The translations under genes were made by a program, and so were the position numbers. A DNA stretch of 64,000 nucleotides from Bacteroidota bacterium (GTDB taxonomy: Bacteria > Bacteroidota > Bacteroidia > AKYH767-A > OLB10), in NCBI GenBank assembly GCA_016714005.1, contig JADJOA010000002.1:1-64000 (forward strand). Direction: 5' to 3'. Shown piece after piece: positions 11,001 through 22,157 of the stretch (position 1 is its first letter; every line of letters begins with the position of its first letter). The notes under the pieces are model-generated. The model did not search any database. It was not told the DNA's origin and saw only the letters and a list, made by a program, of their open reading frames with translations.

Positions 11001-14000
11001 AAATTTAGTATTGATGGAGGAATAACTTTTGTAAACTCCGGAACATTTAACGGATTGGTTGCAGGCAACTATAATATAATTGTTCAGGATGTGGGGGGAT
11101 GTAGTTCCACTACTCCATTTGTAATAAACCAACCTTCACAACTTGTTCTTAATGTAAATTCAACTGATGCAATTTGTGGTTTACCAAATGGCACATTGTC
11201 TCTGTCAGGCTCAGGTGGAACGGTTCCCTACACATATAGTAACGATGGAGGATTAAGTTTTGGTGTTACCAATAATTTTAATTCTTTACCTGCCGGTAAC
11301 TATAAAGTTGTTGTAATGGATGACAACGGTTGTGTGGAAGCCTCAACTGTAACCATTTTGGATGCAGTGGGACCAAGAATAACAGCATTTACAACTTCTC
11401 CGCAAATTTGTACAGGTTTAACCAATGCATCCATTAACCTTACTGCTGTTAGTGGCACTGGTGTGTTACAATTTAGTATTGATAGCGGAATAACCCAACA
11501 AACATCAAACGTTTTTAACAACCTTAGCGGTGGAACTTACTACGCTTATGTAGAAGATGTAAACGGTTGCAAAGATAGTGTTGTAGTTCCCGTTAGTATC
11601 TTTGCTTCTCCGCAAATCAATTTAATAAATGCCACCAACCTTTCATGCTATCAATCTGCCAACGGCACAATTCAAATTGCAGCAAGCGGTGGCAATGGCG
11701 CGCTTTTGTACAGCATAAATAACGGTGGTATTTTTTCTACCGATACGTATTACGATTCTCTTGCTGCGGGTAGTTACATTGTAATTACTGAAGATACTAA
11801 TCAGTGTGAAGCAAGAGACACCATTTTACTTACACAACCCACTCAGTTGAATGTAACATCAACTACAATTCCTGAAAGATGTTTTAGAGGCGATGGCGAA
11901 ATATTCTTGTATGGCAGTGGTGGCACACCGGGATATTTATTTTCTCTAAATAACAATTCATTAATTAATGATTCTGTTTTCAGTTCACTTGATTCAGGAA
12001 CATACAACCTTCATATAGTTGATTTAAATGGTTGTGAAGATTCTGTTTCTGTTTTGGTGTCCTTTTTATCAGTCCCAACAATCAATTCTGTTTTATTGAG
12101 TGATGAAACATGCAGACTAAGTGATAATGGAATCATTACCATATCATCCTCAGGCAATGGAAATTTGCAATATACTATTGATGGCGGTTTTAATAACCAA
12201 ACTTTAAATGTATTTGACAGCCTAGCCGCAGGCAATTACATTGTATCTGTAATTGATACCAATAATTGCAAAACCGATTCCGTTGTTGTTATTAATGAGC
12301 CTGCGGGTTTTAACTTTTCTTTTATTTCTACAGATGCAAACTGTAACTTCTCCAATGGGTCTTTTACAGTTAATGTAACAGGCGGAACAGGTGTTTTAAC
12401 TTACAGCATAAATGGAATTAATTTTACTTCAAATCCAACATTTAACAATTTGGCATCAGGCAATTATACCGTAACAGTTAAAGATGCCAATGGCTGCACT
12501 GAAGATTTTGTTGCATCGGTAAATACCCTGAACGGACCGGTAATTCAAAACATAAACAACACTACATTATTTTGTAATGCTGACAGCACTGCACAAATAA
12601 GCATATCAGCCAACGGAGGCACGGGTGCTTTAACTTACAGCATTGACAATGGCATTAATTTTTCTGCGAATAGTACCTTTCAAAATCTTCCGTCAGGTAA
12701 TTATGCAGTTATTGTAAAAGATGCCGCAGGTTGCGAAGCCACCAATGCAATTTCTATAACAGAACCTGATGCACTTGTAATTAATTCTCTTACAACCGAT
12801 GCAGCCTGCGGGCAAAGCAATGGAAGCATTGCACTAAATGTTACAGGCGGTACTGGTATTATTCAGTATTCGGTTGATAGCGGATTGACTTATCAGGTAT
12901 CACCTAACTTCAACAATCTTTTTGCAGGAACTTATTTTGTGATGGTAAAAGATGCCAACAACTGCAAGGAGTCAAAAATAATTTCTGTTAATAATTTACT
13001 GGCTCCCTCCATTAATTCAGTTTCGCTTACGCAAAACAAATGTTACGATGACGAGTTGGGGATTATCAACCTTAATGCTTCGGGCGGAACGGGTGCTTTG
13101 AATTTTACAATAAATGGAGGTTTATTAACGTCAGTTTCTTTGTGGGATAGCTTACCTGCCGGTAATTATCAAATTGTGGTTACTGATCAAAACGGTTGTA
13201 TTGATGACTCGCTTATAACTATTACTCAACCATTGCAAATTACTGCTCAAACACAAACTGTAACAGCCAATTGCAACCAAAGCAACGGAAGTATAACCAT
13301 AAACGCGCAAGGCGGAACAGGAATTTTAAATTATAGCTTAGACAGTATTGCATTTGTTACTAGCAATACATTTAACAACCTTGCAGCAGGTAATTATACA
13401 GTATATGTAAGAGATTCAAATAGCTGCGCTGCTGCTTTACCGGTTTCGGTAAGTAATTTAAACGGACCTGTCATTTCAAGTATTGTAAAAACAGATTTAG
13501 ATTGTAATGGTGATAATGATGGAACAATTGTAATAAATGCAAATGGCGGATCAGGTGCATTGCGGTTCAGTATAAATAACGGAAGTAGTTTTTTTGCTTC
13601 AAATACTTTTACCAATTTAATTGCGGGCACTTATCAAATGATAGTAGCCGATACAGCAGGTTGCAACGAAACAGCAGTTATTGACATCTTACAACCCGCT
13701 GCAATTATGGTGGCAAGCACAAATTACAATACTGCCTGTGGGCAAAGCAATGGCGCAATTGCTGTTGCGGCTAGTGGCGGAACAGGTAATTTATTATTTG
13801 CAATTGATTCGGTTACTTTTTCGACAGTTGATTCTTTCCCCAATTTATTTGCAGGAGCATATACAATAACTGTTAAAGATGCCAACAACTGTTTGGTTTA
13901 CTACGACACTAACGTGAACAACATACTTGCTCCTTCCATTACCATTGTTACCAAAAAAGATTTAACCTGCTTTAACAACAATTCCGGTGAAATAAAAATT

Positions 14001-16785
14001 TTTGCAGCAGGTGGCTTTGGTGCTTTAAGTTACAGCATAAATAACGGAACAAGTTACCAGGCATCGAACACTTTTAATCCCATTGCTGCAGGTAATTATG
14101 CTGTTGCTGTAAAAGATGCCAATGGGTGTATTGCAAACACAACAATTACAGTTAACCAACCCGATTCACTTGCAAACAACATTACTTTCAGCAATGAGTT
14201 GTGTAGTTTCAACAACGGGGCAATTTCTATTAGTGCAACCGGAGGCACCTCACCTTACTTATACAGCACAGATAGCGGAACGGTTTATACAAACACATTC
14301 AATTATACTTCTCTAAATTCAGGAACCTACAACATAATTGTAAAAGATAATAAAGGCTGTAAAACATTTGAACAAATTATCATTAATGACCTTGTTGCTC
14401 CTCAAATTAACAATACACTCGTCACCAATGTTAATTGTTTTGGCGAGAGTAATGGTGTATTACAACCAGTAACTACAAATGGCAATGGAACTTTGCTTTA
14501 CACTTTAAATAATACACTCACTCAAACTTCAAATATTTTTGATTCGCTTGTTGCCGGAAGTTATACCATTGTTGTTACAGATACCAACCAGTGCGCAGAC
14601 AGTGTAAGTGTAAATGTGTTGCAGCCCAGTGCGCTTTACTCTTCTGAAAGTATTACAAACGCAAAATGTTTTGGCAATGCCGATGGTTCTGTTGTGGTTT
14701 CTGTTAGTGGCGGAACATCTCCATACAGCATACAGTGGTCAACAGGAATAAGCAACGATTTTTCTTTAGGCAATCTACATGCAGGAAATTATTTATACAT
14801 TGTTACCGATAGCCACAATTGTTTGAGGAGCGATTCAGCATTAGTTACACAACCTAATGCTTTAGCAATAGCACACAATGCCACCAATGGTTCATGTGCG
14901 GGTGCTGCCAATGCAACTGCAACAGTAAGTGTTTCAGGTGGAACTACTCCTTATAGCTATGCATGGAGCCCCATCAGCAGCAATACAAACTATGCGGCAA
15001 ATCTTTCGGCAGGTGCATATACGGTTACCGTTACAGATAACAATTTGTGCACACAATCATATCAGATTAATATTGTTGATCCATTACCCGTTAGCTCAGC
15101 AGTAAACGCTATTGATGTAACTTGTTTTGGTGGCGATAACGGAAGCGCGCTTATCACACCTTCCGGTGGTTATGCTCCATATTCGTTTTACTGGCTTTCG
15201 CTAAACAGTAACGATAGCATAGTTGATTCACTTGCTGCCGGAAGTTATGATGTAGTTATTACCGATAACAATGGCTTCACCTATCAGCAAACTGTTTCCA
15301 TTAACCAGCCAACGGCAATAAATGTTTTTGGAACCATTACTGCTGCAAGTTGCAATGGTTACAGCAACGGAAGTATTGCCTTAAACATAAGTGGGGGTGT
15401 ACAGACATACAATTATACCTGGTCAACAGGTTCAGTTACATCAATCGCCTCACAGCTTTCTGCCGGAAATTATTCTGTTAACATTATTGATGACAATAAT
15501 TGCCTAAAAGATGTTTCGTTTTTAGTAACCGAGCCAACTCCTGTTCTTATTACATCAACTACTCCCGATACAATTTGCATTGGGCAAAGCGCCATTGCAA
15601 TTGCTGCGGCAAATGGAGGAAATGGAAATTACAGCTTTACATGGAACACCGGAACGATAAGCGATACTCTCAATATTAATCCTTCATCAACTACCTCTTA
15701 TACTGTGATTGCAACAGATAGTGCCGGATGTTTTTCAAACCCATTAAACGTAAGTGTAAATGTGTTTCCCCCTTTGCAGGTTTCGTTAAATGCTTTGGAT
15801 ACAATTTGCGAAGGAGAAATAATTTCTCTTACCGCAATGCCCAATGGTGGAAATGGTGGACCTTACAGCTATATATGGTCACCTGTTAATGCAAATGCAC
15901 AAACGGTAAGTTATTCTCCCAACAGCGATGCAACATTTACGGTAAGCATTACTGATAATTGCACAACACTTCCTGCTTCTGCAAATTCTGATATCGTTGT
16001 TAACCCATTACCCGATGTTGATTTTACAATTTCTCCAAACGAAGGTTGTATGCCTCTTGAAGTTTCTTTTATCAATCAAAGTATAACATCTGTAGGTTCA
16101 ACCTATCAATGGAATTTGGGTAATGGATTTACAGATAATAATTCAAACACGAATTATATTTATACGGAACATGGTAGTTATGATGTAACTTTAACAATTA
16201 CTACACCCGAAATGTGTACTGATTCTTTAGTTAAACCAAATGCTGTAAATGTTTTTGAAAACCCTGTTGCAGCTTTCACTTCTTCACCTTCAACTGCTAC
16301 TATTTTAGATGCCGAAATAGATTTTACCGATAACAGTTTCCTTGGTGCAACCTGGCAGTGGAATTTTGGCAATGGAATTGGTTTTTCTCAATTGCAAAAT
16401 CCGGCATACACTTACCCTGACACCGGCATTTACACCGTGCAATTAATTGTGGGAAGCAATGAGCAGTGTTATGATACTACTTACGCGCAAATAGAAATTA
16501 CAGGTGCTTACACTTTATATATACCTAATGCCTTTACACCTAACAACGATAACAAAAATGATTTCTTTTTTGCTAATGGTTATGGAATAACATACATGAA
16601 GACATTAATTTTTTAATCGTTGGGGAAATAAAATTTTTGAAAGCTCTTCGTTACATGGAAAATGGAATGGCAGAAGCGAAGATGGCAAACAATGCCCTGT
16701 TGGTGTGTATGTTTATTTTATTGAAGTAACAGATATGTTTGGAAAGTCTCACCGATATGAGGGAAGGGTTAGTTTGTTGAGGTAA
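8062..16785 (+). CDS. Giant secreted adhesin: CUB domain, ~28 SprB-type repeats, two PKD domains, T9SS type B sorting domain (three frameshifts)
   Basis: This is a surface protein of about 2,900 aa. GTG 8062 gives a signal peptide (MKRFIAFVAILFFTVDVVAQ), then a CUB-like domain (to about residue 135), a pre-peptidase-like beta domain ('DVWYRFTLTAPIL'), and about 28 units of 75-78 aa with the SprB signature (C...NGxIxIN...GGTGxxxYS...F.NLxAGNYxVxVKDANGC). Two PKD domains ('YQWNLGNGF', 'WQWNFGNGI') and a CHU_C/type B T9SS domain ('YIPNAFTPNNDN') end it. Breaks: near 8250 one GT unit is lost (expected GMCVSIQFTQF), the T7 run at 8294-8302 has one T too many, and the T run near 16614 has one T too many. 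After the last correction the end reads 'FNRWGNKIFESSSLHG' to stop 16785. SprB repeats occur in gliding or surface adhesins carried by the T9SS; the ligand is unknown. Confidence 0.9.
9480..16000 (+). repeat. SprB repeat array with alternating A/B units
   Basis: About 28 protein-level repeats of roughly 230 bases each, divergent in DNA. From about the 4th to the 22nd unit two kinds alternate. Type B units have a C-x4-G start (CGLNNG, CGQSNG, CNQSNG) and end in NNLN-like residues. Type A units have a C-x5-G start (CYGSNNG, CFNNNSG) and end in EP or QP. One A+B pair is about 468 bases. The last two units are more Ig-like and lead into the PKD domains. Confidence 0.8.
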
Positions 16786-16834
16786 TAAAAAAAGGGGAAT
16801 GCAAAAAACCCAGCTTATAATTTTTAAACAGAAA

Positions 16835-16888
16835 CGCAGAGAGCACAGAGTTTTTGATTTCAAAAATTTTACCTCTGTGCTCTCTGCG
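16835..16888. repeat. Long perfect inverted repeat between convergent genes
   Basis: CGCAGAGAGCACAGAG (16835-16850) is exactly complementary to CTCTGTGCTCTCTGCG (16873-16888). An inner TTTTTGA/TCAAAAA pair (16851-16857 and 16860-16866) extends the hairpin. It sits between the adhesin stop and the clpB stop. It could be a bidirectional terminator or a mobile extragenic palindrome. Confidence 0.75.
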
Positions 16889-16952
16889 CCTCTTCATGCA
16901 AAACCACTTTTCCTCTCAGTTCTTTTTGTTACTGTCGTCAATATATTTAAAC

Positions 16953-19548
16953 TTAATTCTCAAATACAAACTCATTTTTCTTATTCAAATCAATTTTTAT
17001 TTCATTCTCCTTATTGATTTTTCCGGCAAGAATTTCCTTTGACAGTTCGTTCAAAATTTTCTTTTGCATAACACGCTTTAAAGGTCGTGCGCCAAACTGA
17101 GGGTCGTAACCAAGCTGAGCAAGCCATTCAATTGCCTTATCGCTTACAGAAACTTTAATATCATTCTTAGAAAGCATTTTTACCACTTCATTAAAATGAA
17201 TTTTTACAATTTGCTCAATTTCATTTCTTGAGAGTGGATTAAACATTATCACCTCATCAATTCTGTTTAAAAATTCAGGACGAATGGTTTTCTTTAATTG
17301 CTCGTAAACTACATTTCGGGTCTTTGCAATTATCTCCTCACGATTTTTATCATTTATGCTTTCAAAATTTTCTTGTATAAGATGTGCTCCAATATTTGAA
17401 GTCATGATAATGATGGTATTTTTAAAATTGGCTGTTCTTCCTTTATTATCTGTTAATCTTCCATCATCCAATACCTGTAATAAAATATTGAATACATCAG
17501 GATGTGCTTTTTCAATTTCGTCCAGTAACACAACTGAATAAGGTCGTCTGCGAACGGCTTCAGTTAACTGACCGCCTTCATCATAACCAACATAACCCGG
17601 AGGAGCACCTATCAATCTTGACACCGCATGTCGTTCCTGGTACTCGCTCATATCAATACGAGTCATTGAATTTTCGTCATTAAATAAAAACTCTGCTAAT
17701 GCTTTTGCCAATTCCGTTTTCCCAACACCTGTAGAACCTAAAAATATAAATGAACCAATAGGTTTCTTTGAATCCTGCAAACCTGCACGGCTTCTTCTCA
17801 CAGCATCACTTACAGCAGCAATTGCATCATCCTGCCCGACCACACGTTTATGTAATTCCTCTTCTAAATGCAACAATTTTTCCCGCTCACTTTGCAACAT
17901 GCGCTTCACGGGAATGCCAGTCCAGCGAGCCACCACCTCAGCAAATATCTTCGCTATCTACTTCTTCTTTAAGCATTGATCCTTTGCTCTGAGTTTCCTG
18001 CAACAGTTTCATTAACGTGTCAAGTTGCTTTTCTTCTTCTTTTATTTTTCCATAACGTATTTCAGCTACTTTTCCAAAATCACTGGCGCGCTCAGCACGC
18101 TCGGCTTCCAATTTATATTGCTCAATTTTTTCTTTTACCGATTGAATTTTTTCTACCACATCTTTTTCCTGTTGCCACTTTGCTTTTAACTCAGTGCGTG
18201 ACTCATTGAGGTTGGCAATTTCTTCGTTAAGCTCAGCAAGTTTTTTTTCATCTTTTTCACGCTTGATAGCTTCACGCTCAATTTCCAATTGCATTATTTT
18301 ACGATTGAGCTCATCTAACTCTTCAGGAACCGAATCCATTTCCAGGCGGAGTTTTGCAGCAGACTCATCAACCAAATCAATAGCTTTATCAGGTAAAAAC
18401 CTGTCGCTGATATAGCGCTGCGAAAGTTCAACGGCTGCAATAATTGCATCATCTTTAATTCGCACTTTATGATGTGCTTCGTAACGCTCTTTTAATCCAC
18501 GCAGAATAGAAATAGCATCCTCTGTATCCGGTTCTTCTACCATCACCTTCTGAAATCGCCTTTCTAATGCTTTATCCTTTTCTATGTATTTTTGATATTC
18601 GTTTAATGTAGTTGCACCAATTGCACGCAATTCTCCTCGAGCCAAAGCCGGTTTCAAAATATTTGCAGCATCCATAGCACCTTCTCCACCGCCACCTGCG
18701 CCCACAAGGGTATGTATCTCATCAATAAACAGAACAATTTCTCCTTCACCACTTATCACTTCTTTTACAACCGATTTTAATCGTTCTTCAAACTCACCTT
18801 TATACTTAGCACCGGCAACCAATGCTCCCATATCAAGCGAGTAAATTGTCTTTGATTTTAAATTTTCGGGTACATCACCATTTATGATGCGATGCGCCAA
18901 GCCTTCTGCAATAGCAGTTTTTCCTACCCCTGGTTCCCCAATTAAAACCGGATTATTTTTAGTTCTGCGCGAAAGAATTTGTAGTACTCGCCTTATCTCC
19001 TCATCCCTACCAATAACAGGATCGAGCTTTCCTGATTGAGCAAGCTCATTTAGGTTTTTAGCATATTTGCTCAACGACTGATAGGTTTCTTCAGCAGTAG
19101 CCGAAGTTACTCGTTCTCCTTTACGCAATTCTGTTATTGCAGATTTTAAATTTTTTTCTGTAACCCCAGCATCTTTTAAAAGTTGTGAGACGCTATCTTT
19201 TCCGGATAAAATTCCAAGCAGTAAATGTTCAAGTGATACAAACTCATCTTTAAAATCTTTAAGATATGAAAATGCTTTGGTTACACTTTTATTTGCATCG
19301 GTACTTAAATAAGCATTCCCACCTTCCACCTTAGGAAAAGATTTTATTTGAGCATCAAGTGTTGTGTTAAGTTGTTGTAAATTGACGTTACTTTTCTTTA
19401 GTAAGTAGGGCACTACATTTTCATCTACTTCAAGCAATGCCTTTAGTAAATGGGCATTTTCAATTGCTTGTTGGTTATTAGATGTTGCAAGAAACTGCGC
19501 CTGCTGCAAAGCTTCCTGCGATTTGATTGTTAATTTATTTTGATCCAT
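16953..19548 (-). CDS. clpB: ATP-dependent disaggregase ClpB (one frameshift)
   Basis: This is an AAA+ chaperone of about 865 aa that pulls apart protein aggregates together with DnaK. Seen in order: the N-domain (MDQNKLTIKSQEAL), Walker A 'GEPGVGKT' near residue 205 with Walker B 'VLFIDEIHTLVGAG', a coiled-coil M-domain rich in E/K/R (about 400-530), NBD2 Walker A 'GSTGVGKT' near 603 with 'VVLLDEIEKAHPDVF', and the C-terminal 'LGYDPQFGARPLKR'. The frame breaks at the T run 17943-17945. Removing one base gives DIAEVVARWTGIPVK, the usual junction, so the two halves are one protein. It is monocistronic. The leader carries a 7-bp inverted repeat (19564-19584). Confidence 0.95.
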
Positions 19549-19563
19549 GATTTTACTTTGATT

Positions 19564-19584
19564 GTTTCAGTTATTACCTGAAAC
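19564..19584 (-). promoter_or_regulatory. Inverted repeat in the clpB leader
   Basis: GTTTCAG (19564-19570) and CTGAAAC (19578-19584) are perfect arms around a 7-base spacer. The repeat starts about 15 bases upstream of the clpB ATG. It is not the CIRCE sequence. It could be an operator or a leader hairpin acting on translation; no function is shown. Confidence 0.35.
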
Positions 19585-19808
19585 TTTTATGATTTTTATT
19601 CCTCATTAATTTTGCCAATGTAATATAATGGTAACAATGACATTTAAACTCTTAGTGGAAAGGACACTTTAACATGTTATCCAAAATAAATCAGTCATTT
19701 TTGCGCAAGTAGATTGATTATCGTAACTTACATTTATCAAAATTTGCTTTACCAAATAGGTAACCTGAAGAGTAATCTATCGTTTAAAAAGCAAAGTCAC
19801 ATAAAAGC

Positions 19809-21181
19809 ATGAGAATCATAGTTTATAGCCTATCAGTTATTTCTTTTTTGTTTTTACAGATATCGTTTGCGCAAACAGATTTTCGTCAATTGCTAAACAC
19901 CAAAACAGTGTTTATGCAAACCGATACAGTTAAAATGCATTTTGTAAAAAATGAGCAGTTGTACCTACAAAAATGGGATACATTGCCTCAACCATTATTT
20001 TGGAAACAAGTAATTAACCTTACCCCGGATACTTGTTTAATAAATATTGCAGGCATCAGAAAACCTTTGCATAAGATTCCTGCTTGTGATTGGCATTGCC
20101 AAACAGAACCGGAGAAAAAACAATTTAAAGATTTTACTTGCCAGGTTTATGATTTGCCACTTGAGACAAATTTTTATGTAACCTTTGGCAAAAACGATTT
20201 TTATGAGTTTAAAAAGTGCTTGACTGTATTGATAAAAGTGTAGAAATATTTATTGATAACGGCACCGACCCTTGGTACGCACAATCCATATTATTGATTG
20301 AAAGCCCGGGAAGGCATAAAGCAAAATCATACGTGGGTGCTAACGGTCCGTTTCAACTAATGCGTGATGTAGCAGTGCATTATGGCTTGCGTGTTAATAA
20401 AAAAATGGATGAGCGCACCAACCTAAGCCGATCGGCAATGGCAGCAGCCAAACTTTTAAAAAATTCTTTTATTCCAAAAGTGAAAGAATTGCTTGAGAGT
20501 AAAGGTATTGCTTACAACGAAACCGATTTGTGGTTCCGTTTATTGGTATTGCATGCTTATCATGCCGGACCTGGTAATGTTGCTTGCGTAATAAACCAAC
20601 TTAATCCTACTGAAGGTGGAGTTGAGCTATTTAAGCAAATTTGGAAAACAGAATGTGGAGGATTTAAAAACGAATCGCAAAACTATTCACAAATAGCATT
20701 GGCAAACATTTTATTGTTTGATGAGTTTGTAAATAAATTTAATGATACGGTTTACACCATTGAAGGCGACCGCTTGTTTGCGGAGTTGAAAAGAAACAAA
20801 CTTATTTACAGTGATGATAAAATAGCAGCAGAACTTACTGCAATTAATAAAGCCTACGGAACCGACTTGATTGATGGCACCATTACCACCGATTATTTTT
20901 TAAACAAAACCAAAACACTCAACAAAGAAATTGCATTGGTTAAAAGCCAGAAGAACGGCAACTTGTATGAGTCAACTCATTTTACAGCATTAGGCAGCCA
21001 CTTAATGCGCAAAGGAAAACTTGCCGATGCCGAAAAAATTTTAAAGCTCAACATTGAAAAATTTCCCAACTGCTTTGCATCGTATGACAGCCTTAGCCGC
21101 GTTTTTAAATTACAAGGCAAAAAAGTTTTGGCTGAACAGTATCAGCAAAAATCAAGAGCCATAAGAACAAATTTAAACTGA
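19809..21181 (+). CDS. Secreted lytic transglycosylase (SLT domain, one frameshift)
   Basis: This is a peptidoglycan-cleaving enzyme of about 457 aa for the periplasm. The start is ATG 19809 with a signal peptide (MRIIVYSLSVISFLFLQISFA). After a roughly 125-aa N-terminal domain comes an SLT-like core: 'LIESPGRHKAKSYV' with the likely catalytic Glu, 'GANGPFQLM', and 'LHAYHAGPGNV'. The C-terminal end ('LGSHLMRKGKLADAEKIL', 'SYDSLSRVFKLQGK') looks like TPR repeats. The break near 20213 is one A missing from a run (expected EFKKVLDCIDKS), so the two overlapping ORFs are one gene. It diverges from clpB and converges with the YdcF-like gene. Confidence 0.85.
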
Positions 21182-21184
21182 AAG

Positions 21185-21218
21185 CCCTCCAAATCTTCCA
21201 CTCAGAAATTTAGGAGGG
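21185..21218. repeat. Hairpin between convergent genes
   Basis: CCCTCCAAAT (21185-21194) pairs with ATTTAGGAGGG (21208-21218), leaving one bulged base. It lies directly after the lytic transglycosylase stop. There is no T tract, so it is a weak terminator candidate. The bases that follow (to about 21270) contain short CTTGAAG/CTTCAAG-like palindromes. Confidence 0.4.
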
Positions 21219-21276
21219 AGACTTTGACATCTTGAAGTTTTCAAAATCTGGAAGAAGACCTTGAAGGTTTTTGCTA

Positions 21277-22053
21277 TTAAATATATCCCGCAATTTTATA
21301 CGTGGCATAACCAAACCACTCGTGAATTAACAGATACCAATCAGATAGTTTTTCTGTATCAGGAATAAATAATTTATCTGGCGTAAACATTTGTTTGCCC
21401 GAGCGCTGGTCAACACAAAACGGCACTGCATCAACCCCCTGCTTTTTAAAACATGCCAAAGCCCTTCGCATGTGAAAAGCTGAAGTTACCAGCAACACTT
21501 CTCCATTAATATTTTGCTGCTTTAAAATTTTAGCCGATTCCACAGCATTTTCATAAGTATTTTTTGAATTACTTTCTGCTATTACAAGATTAGAATCAAT
21601 CCCTAACCGTATCATTTGCGCTTTTAAAAAGTCCGCCTCCTTAGCATCTTTATAAAGTATGCTACCTGAGCCACTGCTTAGTATAACTTTTTTTACTTTT
21701 TTATTTGCAAGCAATTCTATGCTCTGTAAATACCTGTCTGCTGCTTGTCCGAAAACAGGTCTGCTCATTTCACTATTCATGTATCGGATGGTGCCGCCAA
21801 GCATTACACATGCTTCATAATGTTCATTTACAGCATTGATTTTTGTTGCGGGCAATTCCCACCAGCCCATTATTACATTGAAAAAAAAGGGATTGGTAAA
21901 AAATATTAAACAAGCGAAACCCCATTTCAGGCTCTTTTGCTTGCGGACAGCTTTTTTTGCAAATACTGCAACAGCAAATAAAAAAACAATCCATGTAAGT
22001 GGAGAAATAAGAAAGGAAAGGATTTTTGAAACGATAAAAAACATAGTTCGCAA
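21277..22053 (-). CDS. YdcF/SanA-like DUF218 membrane protein
   Basis: This is an intact 258-aa protein of the YdcF/ElyC/SanA (DUF218) family, envelope proteins whose members affect cell-wall precursor metabolism or envelope barrier function. Two N-terminal membrane helices (about residues 4-30 and 42-62) precede the domain. The domain carries 'CVMLGGTIRY', 'KKVILSSGSGS', 'ESNSKNTYENAV' and 'VLLVTSAFHMRRAL', all of which match the conserved DUF218 core. The start MRTMFFIV is followed at once by the first helix. The gene lies downstream of the terminator of the sigma/barrel module and is transcribed separately. The exact reaction is unknown. Confidence 0.88.
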   Translation of the reverse strand: MRTMFFIVSKILSFLISPLTWIVFLFAVAVFAKKAVRKQKSLKWGFACLIFFTNPFFFNVIMGWWELPATKINAVNEHYEACVMLGGTIRYMNSEMSRPVFGQAADRYLQSIELLANKKVKKVILSSGSGSILYKDAKEADFLKAQMIRLGIDSNLVIAESNSKNTYENAVESAKILKQQNINGEVLLVTSAFHMRRALACFKKQGVDAVPFCVDQRSGKQMFTPDKLFIPDTEKLSDWYLLIHEWFGYATYKIAGYI

Positions 22054-22065
22054 AACTGCAAAAAA

Positions 22066-22095
22066 ATCCCGTCACACCATTTGGCAGGACGGGAT
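22066..22095 (-). terminator. Terminator of the sigma/barrel module
   Basis: On the minus strand ATCCCGTC (22095-22088) pairs with GACGGGAT (22073-22066), followed by TTTTT. It is about 60 bases downstream of the barrel protein stop. Confidence 0.85.
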
Positions 22096-22157
22096 CACTA
22101 AACTAACCGAATACTTTCATAAGACTCATTGGGAATGGTTAGCGTTGCCCACAATAT

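Noticed and set aside
9480..16000. Regularly spaced short DNA repeats that could suggest a CRISPR array
   Set aside because: The repeats are in one open frame, about 230 bases long, and encode SprB-type protein units. There are no short identical direct repeats with unique spacers and no cas genes.
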